Source: Pseudomonas oryzihabitans NBRC 102199 (GTDB taxonomy: Bacteria; Pseudomonadota; Gammaproteobacteria; Pseudomonadales; Pseudomonadaceae). Taken from it: 64,000 nt of DNA. The position numbers and the translations under genes are program-made. This document shows, one piece after another, positions 48,414 to 58,613 of the stretch. Position 1 is the stretch's first letter; every line of letters begins with the position of its first letter. The stretch is taken from assembly GCF_000730625.1 (NCBI RefSeq), contig NZ_BBIT01000010.1, positions 62,001 through 126,000 of the forward strand, given 5' to 3'. The notes under the pieces were generated by a model, which saw only the letters and a program-made list of their open reading frames with translations, did not search any database and was not told the DNA's origin.

Positions 48414-48533
48414 CGCCAACCCTGAACCTCTCGACAAAAGCCGTCGACAGCGGTGGCAAAGCCCCGGCGGAGCTCTTAGCATCCGTCGGGTTGAGTGGGC
48501 CCAAGGGCCTTCGTGAAGGGAATCCGGATCACC

Positions 48534-49079
48534 ATGACCGCCAGGTCCTACCTGTCGCCTCTGCGCGCGCCCCTGTTGGCGCTACTGGCGCTTGTCCCGG
48601 CGCTGGCTCAGGCCGTCGACGGCTACGCCGGGATCGCCTTCGGCACCGAGCAGAAAGCCTTTCTGGCGAGAAAGCTCTGCACCTTCCAGCCGCGCAAGAT
48701 CGACGTCGTTGGCGTCGAGTATTTCGAATGCACCGACCTGACCTTCGCCGGTGAAAAGGTCGAGGCCGGCGCCTTCTTCATCGATGGCCGCTTCCTGCGC
48801 CTGTCCATCGTCACGCCCCTGGCGCAGTCCTTCCTGATCGCCGAAGGCCTCACCCAGAAATACGGCAAGCCCTCTTCCCAGTCGTCGGCCGCCGCCTTCG
48901 AGCGCCTGACCCAGGACGACGACGCCCAGGCCTATCTGGCCTTCGACCACGACACCGTCGTCTACAAGTTCAGCGCCCAGGCGGCACGCAAGAAGCAGGT
49001 CCTGCTGATCTATACCTCGCCGCGCTACGAGCCCCTGCTCAAGGAGAAGCAGCTGCAGTTCGTCAAAGACTCTCTCTAA
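48534..49079 (+). CDS. Exported hypothetical protein
   Basis: A 181-residue protein with a clear signal peptide (cleavage near A-Q-A-V-D). The mature part is mixed alpha/beta with two cysteines in A-R-K-L-C-T-F and Y-F-E-C-T-D that could form a disulfide, and an aromatic-rich C-terminal half. Start chosen at 48534; the longer frame begins 13 residues earlier without a better ribosome site. I do not recognise a family. Probably periplasmic. Confidence 0.7.
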   Translation: MTARSYLSPLRAPLLALLALVPALAQAVDGYAGIAFGTEQKAFLARKLCTFQPRKIDVVGVEYFECTDLTFAGEKVEAGAFFIDGRFLRLSIVTPLAQSFLIAEGLTQKYGKPSSQSSAAAFERLTQDDDAQAYLAFDHDTVVYKFSAQAARKKQVLLIYTSPRYEPLLKEKQLQFVKDSL

Positions 49080-49365
49080 ACATCCGGTTACAGCTCGTCG
49101 GACAATTGGGCCTTTGGCCATCAAAGTGTTGCCCCGTTCACGTATGGCCGGAAACAAGCCATGAACAATGGCAGATAGCCACGGTCAGAACGCGGGCAAG
49201 GAGCCCCTTCCTGTAACCGGCTACTTACGGACGTCGTTCCTTCGGGAGTCCTACCATGACCGAACCTGTCGCAACGCGCGCCCTGGCGCCGCAGCGTTCC
49301 CGCTTTCGTTTGCCCCAGTGCTTTGGCTTCAGCTGCACAGGTTCTCTTTTGAAAAGGATCATTCA
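49080..49365. other. Intergenic region before the acyltransferase gene
   Basis: 286 bases with no supported gene. A widely spaced inverted repeat, CCGGTTACAG (49084-49093) and CTGTAACCGG (49211-49220), is present. AAAAGGATC gives a plausible ribosome site for the ATG at 49366. A frame running in phase with the acyltransferase through this region looks non-coding. Confidence 0.4.
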
Positions 49366-50406
49366 ATGAACACTCGCAATCTCTGGGTCGACTATGCCAA
49401 GGCCATAGGCATCGTGCTGGTCGTCTACGGCCATGTCGTCCGCGGCCTGCTCAACGCCGGCATCCTGCAGGACGCCGAATTCCACGGCCTGGTGGACAGC
49501 GTCATCTACAGCTTCCACATGCCGCTGTTCTTCTTCCTGTCCGGCCTGTTCTTCTACAGCTCCTTCATCAAGCGCGGCACCGGCGGCCTGCTGGTGAACA
49601 AGATCGACACCATCGTCTATCCCTTCCTGGTCTGGTCGCTGCTGCAGGGCTCGGTGGAGGCGCTGATGTCGCGCTACACCAATGGCGGCGTCAGCTTCAG
49701 CGAAGTCCTGACGGTCTGGGAGCCACGCCAGCAGTTCTGGTTCCTCTATGCGCTGTTCCTGGTGTTCTGCCTGGCCATGCTCGCCTATCGCTGGGCCAAG
49801 CCGCTGGCCTTCTTCGCCGTGTTCGCCTTTGGCGCCCTGGTCTATCTGTTCCAGAACGCCGGCCCGGAAGACTTCTTCTTCACCTTTACCGCGCAGAACT
49901 TCGTGTTCTTCGCCTTCGGCGTCTGGTTCAACAACTTCAAGCAGGCCATCGAGGAACAGGCCGGTCGCGTGATGCTGGGTTCGGGTCTGCTGTTCGTGGT
50001 GCTCGAATACTGGTTCCACGGCCTGCTGGGCCTGGTCTACACCGATCGTGGCCTGGCCACCCTGGTGCTGGCGCTGAACGGCATCGTCTTCGTCAGCAGC
50101 CTCTGCATGGTGCTGGCGCAGCGGCCGCTGCAATGGGTGCTGACCCTGGGCGCGCTGTCGATGCCCATCTACGTGATGCACGTGCTCAGCGGCAGTGGCG
50201 CCCGCATCGTCCTGAGCAAGGGCCTGCACATCAACGACGGCCTGCTGCACATCGTCGCCGGTTGCGCCTTCGGCATCCTGGTGCCGGTGGCCATCGCCAA
50301 GCTGCTGGAAGCCCGCGGCATCAACGGTCTGTTCGAGGCGCCGGCGTGGATCTCCGCCCGGCGGTGGCTTCGGCCCAAAGCAGAAACCCCCCGCCCCGCC
50401 GTCTAA
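49366..50406 (+). CDS. Acyltransferase-3 family membrane protein
   Basis: A 346-residue, about ten-segment membrane protein of the acyltransferase-3 family (as in fucose 4-O-acetylase/WecH-like proteins), which O-acylate surface sugars with a cytoplasmic acyl donor. It opens L-W-V-D-Y-A-K-A-I-G-I-V-L-V-V-Y-G-H-V, with the family-typical His, and has F-H-M-P-L-F-F-F-L-S-G at about residues 54-64. It is not linked to a glycan operon here, so its target is unknown. It ends in a terminator shared with the convergent glycine-zipper gene. Confidence 0.87.
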   Translation: MNTRNLWVDYAKAIGIVLVVYGHVVRGLLNAGILQDAEFHGLVDSVIYSFHMPLFFFLSGLFFYSSFIKRGTGGLLVNKIDTIVYPFLVWSLLQGSVEALMSRYTNGGVSFSEVLTVWEPRQQFWFLYALFLVFCLAMLAYRWAKPLAFFAVFAFGALVYLFQNAGPEDFFFTFTAQNFVFFAFGVWFNNFKQAIEEQAGRVMLGSGLLFVVLEYWFHGLLGLVYTDRGLATLVLALNGIVFVSSLCMVLAQRPLQWVLTLGALSMPIYVMHVLSGSGARIVLSKGLHINDGLLHIVAGCAFGILVPVAIAKLLEARGINGLFEAPAWISARRWLRPKAETPRPAV

Positions 50407-50483
50407 ATGACGACACCGGCCAGGGCGCCCTGCGCGCCCTGGCCGGCGCGGCAGAGCTTTCGGATCACCGCGCAAGAGCCAAT

Positions 50484-50522
50484 AAAAAAACCCGCTGCCA
50501 GTCACCTGGCAGCGGGTTTTTT
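50484..50522. terminator. Bidirectional rho-independent terminator
   Basis: CCCGCTGCCA/TGGCAGCGGG forms a 10-bp stem with a GTCACC loop, flanked by A7 on the left and T6 on the right. It serves the convergent acyltransferase (+) and glycine-zipper (-) genes. Confidence 0.93.
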
Positions 50523-50560
50523 GTTGGCTGCAGCCCTGGGGCTTCAGCCGGTCACGCGAA

Positions 50561-51088
50561 TCACTGGCTGGCCAGTACCTGGCCGTTCTTCACTTCCAGT
50601 TGCTTGCCCGGCTCGTGGTCCATGCGGACCTGGCCGATCTTGCCATCCAGCAGGTATTTGACGTCATAGCCGACCACCTTGTCGCTGCTGTCGTTGACCG
50701 TGCTGCAGCGGGTCTGGGTGGTGGTGTAGGTGTCGCGGTTCTGCATGTATTCCTGACCCTTGTTGCCGGCGTAACCACCGCCCACGGCACCGGCGATGGT
50801 CGCCAGGGTCTTGCCGCTGCCGTTGCCGACCTGGTTGCCCAGCAGACCGCCGACGACCGCGCCTACGGCGGTCCCGGCGATCTGGTGTTGGTCCTGAACA
50901 GGCCGCCGATGCGTCACCGCGACCTCCTTGCAGACCTCGCGCGGGGTCTTGACCGTTTCCTTGACCGGCTGGACGGCGACGACCTCGGCGTACTGAGGCC
51001 CGCGGTCGACGAAACTGTACGCCACGGCGCCACCAGCGGTGGCGACGATGGCTCCCAGAACCGTACCTACGAGCATCGACTTGTTCAC
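50561..51088 (-). CDS. Glycine-zipper 2TM-domain envelope protein
   Basis: A 175-residue protein with one N-terminal membrane anchor or signal (V-G-T-V-L-G-A-I-V-A) and a central glycine-zipper hairpin at about residues 70-108 (A-G-T-A-V-G-A-V-V-G-G-L-L-G then G-A-V-G-G-G-Y-A-G). The C-terminal half is polar and beta-rich. Proteins of this type (SlyB/RcnB-related) sit in the envelope and influence its integrity. It lies just after secF, as in P. aeruginosa. Exact function is unknown. Confidence 0.85.
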   Translation of the reverse strand: MNKSMLVGTVLGAIVATAGGAVAYSFVDRGPQYAEVVAVQPVKETVKTPREVCKEVAVTHRRPVQDQHQIAGTAVGAVVGGLLGNQVGNGSGKTLATIAGAVGGGYAGNKGQEYMQNRDTYTTTQTRCSTVNDSSDKVVGYDVKYLLDGKIGQVRMDHEPGKQLEVKNGQVLASQ

Positions 51089-51147
51089 TACAACCTCCTG
51101 ACTACTCTGTCATAGCGGGCACCTGGCCCTTTGCCATGCCTGGGACA

Positions 51148-52053
51148 TCAGGGACGGTCGTCGAGTTCCTTGGCTTGCGGGGGAATCAGGTCCTCGCTCT
51201 TCAGGTCCAGCCAGATCAGCACCACGTTGGCGATATAGATCGACGAGTAGGTACCGGCCAGCACGCCGATGAACAGCGCCAGGGAGAAGCCGAACAGGTT
51301 GTCGCCGCCAAAGAACAGCAGCGCCGCCACGGCCAGCAGGGTCGAGATCGAGGTGGCCAGGGTGCGCAGCAGGGTCTGGGTGGTCGAGACGTTGATGTTC
51401 TCGATCAGACTGGCCTTGCGCAGTACCCGGAAGTTCTCCCGCACCCGGTCGAACACCACGATGGTGTCGTTGAGCGAGTAGCCGATGATGGCCAGGACCG
51501 CCGCCAGCACCGTCAGGTCGAAGGTGATCTGGAAGAACGACAGCAGGCCCAGGGTCACCACCACGTCGTGCACCAGCGAAATGATCGCGCCCACGGCGAA
51601 CTTCCACTGGAAGCGGAAGGCCACGTAGACCAGCACGCTACCCAGGGCCAGCAGCATGCCCAGGCCGCCCTGGTCACGCAGTTCCTCGCCCACCTGCGGA
51701 CCGACGAACTCGGTACGGGTCAGGGAGAAGCGCTCGGTGCTCGCCTTCTGCAACGCGCTGGTCACCTGCTGGCCCAGCTGCGGGTTGTCACCCGGCATCC
51801 GGACCAGGACATCGGTGGTGGCGCCGAAGCTCTGCACCACCGCCTCCTCGAAGCCGGCGCCCTGCAACTCCTGACGGATCTTGCCGAGGTCGGCGGGCTG
51901 CTCGTAGCGCAGCTCGATCAGGGTACCGCCGGTGAAATCCAGGCCGAAGTTCAGCCCCTTGTAGAACCAGCTGAACAGCGCCAGAACGGTCAGGAGCGCG
52001 GTGATGGCGAACGCGATATTGCGTACGCCCATGAAGTTGATGGTCTTTTTCAT
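51148..52053 (-). CDS. secF: Protein translocase subunit SecF
   Basis: Six-segment partner of SecD that uses the proton-motive force to assist Sec export. The 301-residue protein shows G-L-D-F-T-G-G-T near the N terminus (the SecD/F D1 motif) and Y-S-L-N-D-T-I-V-V-F-D-R in the fourth helix region. The start at 52053 gives M-K-K-T-I-N-F; a longer frame overlaps secD. It lies 10 bases after secD. Confidence 0.97.
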   Translation of the reverse strand: MKKTINFMGVRNIAFAITALLTVLALFSWFYKGLNFGLDFTGGTLIELRYEQPADLGKIRQELQGAGFEEAVVQSFGATTDVLVRMPGDNPQLGQQVTSALQKASTERFSLTRTEFVGPQVGEELRDQGGLGMLLALGSVLVYVAFRFQWKFAVGAIISLVHDVVVTLGLLSFFQITFDLTVLAAVLAIIGYSLNDTIVVFDRVRENFRVLRKASLIENINVSTTQTLLRTLATSISTLLAVAALLFFGGDNLFGFSLALFIGVLAGTYSSIYIANVVLIWLDLKSEDLIPPQAKELDDRP

Positions 52054-52063
52054 CGCCGCGTCC

Positions 52064-53932
52064 TCAAATCCACAGCTTCTTGACGTTCCGGCCGCCATAA
52101 ATCAGGTTGACCATGGCACGGGTCACGAAGATGGCGGTGAACAGGGAGGTGAAGATACCCAGCGACATGGTCACGGCGAAGCCCTTGACCGGCCCGGTGC
52201 CCATGGCGAACAGGATGGCGCCCACCAGCAGGGTCGTCAGGTTGGAGTCCAGGATCGCCGTGAAGGCGCGACTGAAGCCCTCATGGATGGCGCGCTGGAT
52301 CGGCATGCCGTTGGCGATCTCTTCGCGGATCCGCGAGAAGATCAGCACGTTGGCGTCCACCGCCTGACCCATGGTCAGGACGATACCGGCGATGCCCGGC
52401 AGGGTCAGGGTGGCATGCAGGATGGACATCAAGGCCATCAGCAGCACCATGTTGAAGCCCAGGGCGATGGTAGCCAGCAGGCCGAAGAAGCGGTAGATGG
52501 CGATCAGGAACAGCGAGACGAAGACCATGCCCCACAGCGAGGCATCGATACCCTTCTCGATGTTGTCGGCACCCAGGCTCGGGCCGAGGGTACGCTCCTC
52601 GGCGAAGTACATGGGTGCGGCCAGGCCACCGGCACGCAGCAGCAGCGCCAGTTCCGAGGCCTCGCCCGAGCCGTTCAGGCCGGTGATGCGGAAGCTGTTG
52701 CCCAGGGCCGACTGAATGGTCGCCAGGCTGATGATGCGCCGCTCCTCCTCGAAGCCGGGCACCGCCACTTCCTTCTGTACGCCGTCCACGGTCTGGGTGG
52801 TGTAGCGGGTGACCGGGCGCTGCTCGATGAACACCACGGCCATGCTGCGGCCGACGTTGCTGCGGGTGGCGCGGTTGATCAGATCGCCGCCATGGCCATC
52901 CAGGCGGATGTTGACCTGGGGCCGGCCGTTCTCGTCGAAGCTGGCCGAGGCGTCGGTGACCTGGTCACCGGTGATGATGACGTTACGCTCCAGCGGTACC
53001 GCCGGACGACCAGGCTCGCGGAATTCGAAGCTCTCGGTGGAGGCGCGCGGGGTGTCCGCGGTGGCGGCCAGGCGGAATTCCAGGTTGGCGGTCTTGCCGA
53101 GGATGCGTTTGGCTTCGGCGGTGTCCTGCACGCCCGGCAGCTCGACCACGATGCGGTCGGCGCCCTGGCGCTGCACCAGCGGCTCGGCCACGCCCAGTTC
53201 GTTGACCCGGTTGCGCACCGTGGTCAGGTTCTGGGTGACGGCATAGTTGCGGATCTCGCGCAGCTTGGCCTCGGTCAGCTGCAGACGCAGCACCTGCAGG
53301 TCACCACGGGTGTCGGTGGTCAGCTCGAAATCGGTGTAGTTCTTGCGGATCAGGCTCTGCGCCTGCTGCAGATCGGCGGCATCGGTGAAGCCCAGCTGCA
53401 GGGCGCCGTTCTGGTCGGGCATGCTGCGATAGCGCACCTTCTCGCGACGCAGCAGAGTCTTGACCTCGTTGTCATAGACCTTCAGGCGCGCGTCCACGGC
53501 CTTGTCCATGTCCACAGCCAGCAGGAAGTGCACACCACCGGACAGGTCCAGGCCCAGCTTCATGGGGCTGGCACCGAGCTTGCGCAGCCACTGCGGGGTG
53601 GTGGGCGCCAGGTTCAGGGCGACCACGAAGTCGTCGCCAAGGGTGCGGCGGACCACTTCCTGGGCCGGCAGCTGATCGTCGGCGCGCATCAGGCGGATCA
53701 GCACCCGGCTGCCGCTCTCGTTGACGTCGCTGGATTTCACGGCGAGTTGCGCCTGCGCCAGAGCCGCGTTCACCCGCTGCACATCGGCAGGGGTCACCGT
53801 GCGTTCGGTGCTGGAAGCGCTGATCTGCAGGGCCGGATCGTCGGGGTACAGATTAGGAACCGAATAGATGACGCCCACGACCAGTACGGCCAGGATCAGC
53901 AGGTACTTCCAGAGGGGATATTTGTTGAGCAT
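52064..53932 (-). CDS. secD: Protein translocase subunit SecD
   Basis: Large six-segment Sec accessory protein with a big periplasmic P1 domain (about residues 40-440) between the first and second membrane helices. The 622-residue protein has G-L-D-L-S-G-G-V-H-F at about residues 120-130, and G-Q-A-V-D-A-N-V-L-I-F-S-R-I-R-E-E in the fifth helix region. It lies between yajC and secF. Confidence 0.97.
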   Translation of the reverse strand: MLNKYPLWKYLLILAVLVVGVIYSVPNLYPDDPALQISASSTERTVTPADVQRVNAALAQAQLAVKSSDVNESGSRVLIRLMRADDQLPAQEVVRRTLGDDFVVALNLAPTTPQWLRKLGASPMKLGLDLSGGVHFLLAVDMDKAVDARLKVYDNEVKTLLRREKVRYRSMPDQNGALQLGFTDAADLQQAQSLIRKNYTDFELTTDTRGDLQVLRLQLTEAKLREIRNYAVTQNLTTVRNRVNELGVAEPLVQRQGADRIVVELPGVQDTAEAKRILGKTANLEFRLAATADTPRASTESFEFREPGRPAVPLERNVIITGDQVTDASASFDENGRPQVNIRLDGHGGDLINRATRSNVGRSMAVVFIEQRPVTRYTTQTVDGVQKEVAVPGFEEERRIISLATIQSALGNSFRITGLNGSGEASELALLLRAGGLAAPMYFAEERTLGPSLGADNIEKGIDASLWGMVFVSLFLIAIYRFFGLLATIALGFNMVLLMALMSILHATLTLPGIAGIVLTMGQAVDANVLIFSRIREEIANGMPIQRAIHEGFSRAFTAILDSNLTTLLVGAILFAMGTGPVKGFAVTMSLGIFTSLFTAIFVTRAMVNLIYGGRNVKKLWI

Positions 53933-53952
53933 GACACCGCCCGAGATAAAGG

Positions 53953-53973
53953 CGGGGCGCCTTGCGCGCCCCG
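53953..53973 (-). other. Hairpin between yajC and secD
   Basis: CGGGGCGC/GCGCCCCG pairs over 8 bp around CTTGC in the 64-base gap. No T tract follows in the direction of transcription, so partial attenuation or RNA processing is only possible. Confidence 0.35.
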
Positions 53974-53996
53974 ATATTAGCTAGATTGAGGAAGAC

Positions 53997-54341
53997 TCAG
54001 AGGGCCTTCAGGGTGCCCTTCGGCAGGGTCGCGGCAATGGCGCCCTTCTGGAACTTGAGCTCGACGTTGTCGGACACTTCCAGCACCACGAACTCGTCGG
54101 TGACCTTGTTGATGCGACCGGCGATGCCACCGGTGGTCACCACTTCGTCACCCTTCTGCAGGCCGCCGATCAGGTTCTTGTGATCCTTGGTGCGCTTGGC
54201 CTGGGGACGCCAGATCAGGAAATAGAAGATCACCACGAAGCCGATCAGGAAGATGAACTGAATGTATTCACCTCCCGGTGCAGCGTTGGCGGCCGGCGCG
54301 GCAGCTTCCTGGGCCTGGGCCGTGGAAATCAGAAAACTCAT
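53997..54341 (-). CDS. yajC: Sec translocon accessory protein YajC
   Basis: A 114-residue single-span protein that joins SecDF. After a short Ala-rich start it has the membrane helix (F-I-F-L-I-G-F-V-V-I-F-Y-F-L-I-W-R-P) at about residues 28-47, the R-P-Q-A-K-R motif and a cytoplasmic beta-barrel-like tail. It sits between tgt and secD in the conserved order. Confidence 0.97.
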   Translation of the reverse strand: MSFLISTAQAQEAAAPAANAAPGGEYIQFIFLIGFVVIFYFLIWRPQAKRTKDHKNLIGGLQKGDEVVTTGGIAGRINKVTDEFVVLEVSDNVELKFQKGAIAATLPKGTLKAL

Positions 54342-54488
54342 TGCACTACTCCTTGCAGAGTTGGATGACGGAAAAAGAAGAGATGCCGGGGGTCGCTCGC
54401 CGCCGTTCCGACCGCCTCGAGACCCTGCTCACGCCCCCGACGAAGGACGCGCGAGCGCCGTTTCGCCAGGGCGATCGGACAGGGGCTT

Positions 54489-56661
<2,173 letters not shown>

Positions 56662-56676
56662 GGCAGGTAGATCTCG

Positions 56677-56710
56677 AAAGGCCGCACAGCTTACCGGAAG
56701 CGGCCTTTTT
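56677..56710 (+). terminator. Hairpin with T tail in the queA leader
   Basis: AAAGGCCGC (56677-56685) pairs with GCGGCCTTT (56700-56708), followed by T to 56710 on the plus strand. It lies 16 bases upstream of queA. No plus-strand gene ends here, so it may stop antisense transcription or shape the queA leader. Confidence 0.45.
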
Positions 56711-56727
56711 CACCAACGCACTTTGGA

Positions 56728-56756
56728 TTGACCGGGCCTGCCCGCGTCCCTATACT
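56728..56756 (+). promoter_or_regulatory. Sigma-70 promoter of the tRNA-Leu gene
   Basis: TTGACC at 56728-56733 and TATACT at 56751-56756 are separated by exactly 17 bases. The mature tRNA begins 12 bases after the -10 element. This is a near-consensus stable-RNA promoter. Confidence 0.85.
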
Positions 56757-56767
56757 CCGCCGCCATT

Positions 56768-56852
56768 GCCCCGGTGGCGGAACCGGTAGACGCGGCGGAT
56801 TCAAAATCCGTTTCCGAAAGGAGTGGGAGTTCGAGTCTCCCCCGGGGCACCA
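56768..56852 (+). tRNA. tRNA-Leu (anticodon CAA)
   Basis: An 85-base class-II tRNA with a 7-bp acceptor stem GCCCCGG/CCGGGGC, an encoded CCA end, a long variable arm, and a T-loop GTTCGAGTC. The anticodon loop reads TTCAAAA, placing the anticodon CAA at 56802-56804, which decodes UUG leucine codons. It is preceded by a strong promoter and followed by a terminator. Confidence 0.96.
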
Positions 56853-56895
56853 AGCTGTACCTTCCAGGCCTTCTCCGTGTTGGCTGGAGGCCGAA

Positions 56896-56922
56896 GAAAC
56901 CGCCCCTTGAGGCGGTTTTTTT
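56896..56922 (+). terminator. Rho-independent terminator of tRNA-Leu
   Basis: AAACCGCC/GGCGGTTT with a CCTTGA loop and a seven-T tail, about 44 bases after the tRNA CCA end. Confidence 0.9.
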
Positions 56923-56960
56923 GTGCCTGGGGCGCCCGGGTTGCGGCCTCGAGACGAGCC

Positions 56961-57290
56961 TCAGTCCACGATGAATAATCTGGCGCCAATCGCGGTAGAG
57001 GATCTGTGGGCCTCGGCATTGTCGGCCACTTGGTAGCTCATGCCAGCGGTCAAGGTGAAGACGCGACCATCGACCAGCTCGGTATCCAATCGACCGTCCA
57101 GGCACAGCAGGATGTGCCCCTTGCTGCACCAGTGATCGGCAAGGTAACTCTCACTGTACTCGACCATGCGGACTCGTATTGCCCCAAACTGGCAGGTACG
57201 CCAAACAGCCGAGCCGGTCGTTCCCGCATGGACTACAGGTTCGATTGTCGACCAATCAGTGATTCCGAATGGAATGTCGCTCAGTTGCAT
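56961..57290 (-). CDS. DHCW-motif cupin-fold protein
   Basis: A 109-residue single-domain cupin. It has the family-like D-H-W-C-S-K-G-H segment at about residues 53-60, followed by a beta-rich core (I-L-L-C-L-D-G-R-L) and a conserved-looking G-M-S-Y-Q-V-A. The cupin barrel may bind metal through His/Cys, but its substrate is unknown. Start chosen at 57290 because the frame beyond it is not conserved with this family. Its sequence is less GC-rich than the flanking core genes. Confidence 0.8.
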   Translation of the reverse strand: MQLSDIPFGITDWSTIEPVVHAGTTGSAVWRTCQFGAIRVRMVEYSESYLADHWCSKGHILLCLDGRLDTELVDGRVFTLTAGMSYQVADNAEAHRSSTAIGARLFIVD

Positions 57291-57494
57291 GACGGCCTCT
57301 ATCAGGACAGGAGGGGTATGGTACCCGGGCAGCAAGACGGTCAATTCATACAGATTGGCCGAATTTGCGAGATACGCAGCCTTGGAGGGTCTCCACTCGC
57401 TGCGCCTTCTGTACCTTTACGAATGCGCCGCCCCGTTGATCAGGCACGCTCTTGATCACCCCACTCCCGCTTTCATCATGAGGAAGGATGCCTG

Positions 57495-57671
57495 TTGAAG
57501 TTGAAATGGATATTGCTTGGCCTCGCACTGCTACTGTCCGGCTGCAGTCACTACAGTGATGCCGGCCCGATCTGCGAGCCGAGTCCGCTGAGCGGTGAGG
57601 ACTGCCAGAAGCGGCAGCCGGTCGGGAATTACCTGATGGACAAGTATCACGAATGGGAACGCTACCAGTAG
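57495..57671 (+). CDS. Small lipoprotein (58 residues)
   Basis: A short frame starting with TTG at 57495, well placed behind AGGAAGG. It encodes a lipoprotein signal with a lipobox L-L-S-G-C ending at Cys16, then a 42-residue mature chain with two more cysteines (I-C-E and D-C-Q) and a Tyr/Trp-rich end. The next gene is also a small lipoprotein, 35 bases away. The family is not recognised. Codon use and the clean lipobox support it being real. Confidence 0.7.
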   Translation: MKLKWILLGLALLLSGCSHYSDAGPICEPSPLSGEDCQKRQPVGNYLMDKYHEWERYQ

Positions 57672-57706
57672 GCTCGCATTCTCGATCTGTTTAGCGAGGG
57701 CTAGGT

Positions 57707-58216
57707 ATGAGGCGAACCGCACCACTGCTGATCGTCCTGTTGCTTGGACTGCAAGGCTGCGCCGTACAGCAACCGGCCCAGCCAGCCGGTGCAGCGATCG
57801 ACCTGGATCGCTCGCCCAGCTGGACCCTGCAGGCCCGGTTGCACAGTGCGCTCTATGGCTGCGAATTGCTGGTGCTGCACGGCAACAACGCCCGCCTGGC
57901 GGGCGAGCTGGGGCGCTTGGCGGACTTTCGCCAGCGGCTGAACAGCTGCCAGACCCAGGCCGCTGCCGAAGAAAAGCAGGCTACGGGCCAGTTACCCACC
58001 GGCCAAGATCGCCTGCTGCGCAATGCGCAGAAGGCCTACCTGGCCGCCTGGCAGCGCTATCTGGCCGGACTCACCATCGATCATCCGGCCGATCTGCAGC
58101 AGAAGCAGTCTTATCTTGAGGCGCGGTCAGCGCTGCTCGAGGTGGCGTCAAAACGCCCGGACATCCGCGCCGAGCCCGGCAAACGACCGAATAGCCAGCT
58201 GACAACCGGCAGCTGA
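57707..58216 (+). CDS. Lipoprotein of unknown function
   Basis: A 169-residue protein with a lipobox L-Q-G-C ending at Cys18, followed by a helical mature region with several Cys (A-L-Y-G-C; S-C-Q) and many Gln/Ala, suggesting a small helical envelope protein. Start ATG at 57707 behind GAGGG. It follows the 58-residue lipoprotein gene by 35 bases and is probably in the same transcript. No family recognised. Confidence 0.75.
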   Translation: MRRTAPLLIVLLLGLQGCAVQQPAQPAGAAIDLDRSPSWTLQARLHSALYGCELLVLHGNNARLAGELGRLADFRQRLNSCQTQAAAEEKQATGQLPTGQDRLLRNAQKAYLAAWQRYLAGLTIDHPADLQQKQSYLEARSALLEVASKRPDIRAEPGKRPNSQLTTGS

Positions 58217-58273
58217 AACCCGAGGGCAAAGCATGCAATAGTAAGACATCGATACGGACGCGAGATCTTGCGC

Positions 58274-58594
58274 ATGGAAACGCTCTCCCCTCTCTCCCAG
58301 GTGGCGGTCAAGGACCTGGAAACGGCCCAGACCCCCGCTCGCTTCTCCACCGCCTTCATCGAGCGCCTGCTCTCGCGTTGCGAGACGCGCATGGACGAGA
58401 TGGAAGCCTGCCCCGACATGAGCGCGGATCTGCGCCTGATCCACATGCAGAACGTCGATCTGCTGGTGCGTACCGTGGTGGGCGAATGCCGCCATCGGGA
58501 TCAGATCCGCCGCGTGCAGCGAATCCTGAGCTTCTGCGAAGCCCACGCCGGCTGGCTGCAGCCGCAACCGGTCGTGAGCAAAGGCGCCGCCTAG
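58274..58594 (+). CDS. Hypothetical protein (106 residues)
   Basis: A soluble, helical 106-residue protein with no signal peptide. It contains clustered Cys/His (S-R-C-E-T-R, E-A-C-P-D-M, G-E-C-R-H-R, S-F-C-E-A-H) that could bind metal, though no standard zinc motif is evident. The ATG at 58274 was chosen; a TTG two codons upstream is possible, and neither has a strong ribosome site. It is convergent with lptG. No family recognised. Confidence 0.6.
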   Translation: METLSPLSQVAVKDLETAQTPARFSTAFIERLLSRCETRMDEMEACPDMSADLRLIHMQNVDLLVRTVVGECRHRDQIRRVQRILSFCEAHAGWLQPQPVVSKGAA

Positions 58595-58613
58595 CGGACA
58601 GCGCCGCCGGGCC

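Noticed and set aside
56768-57500. Attachment-site duplicate of the tRNA-Leu 3' end
   Set aside because: No repeat of the T-arm/acceptor sequence was found downstream, and there is no integrase gene.
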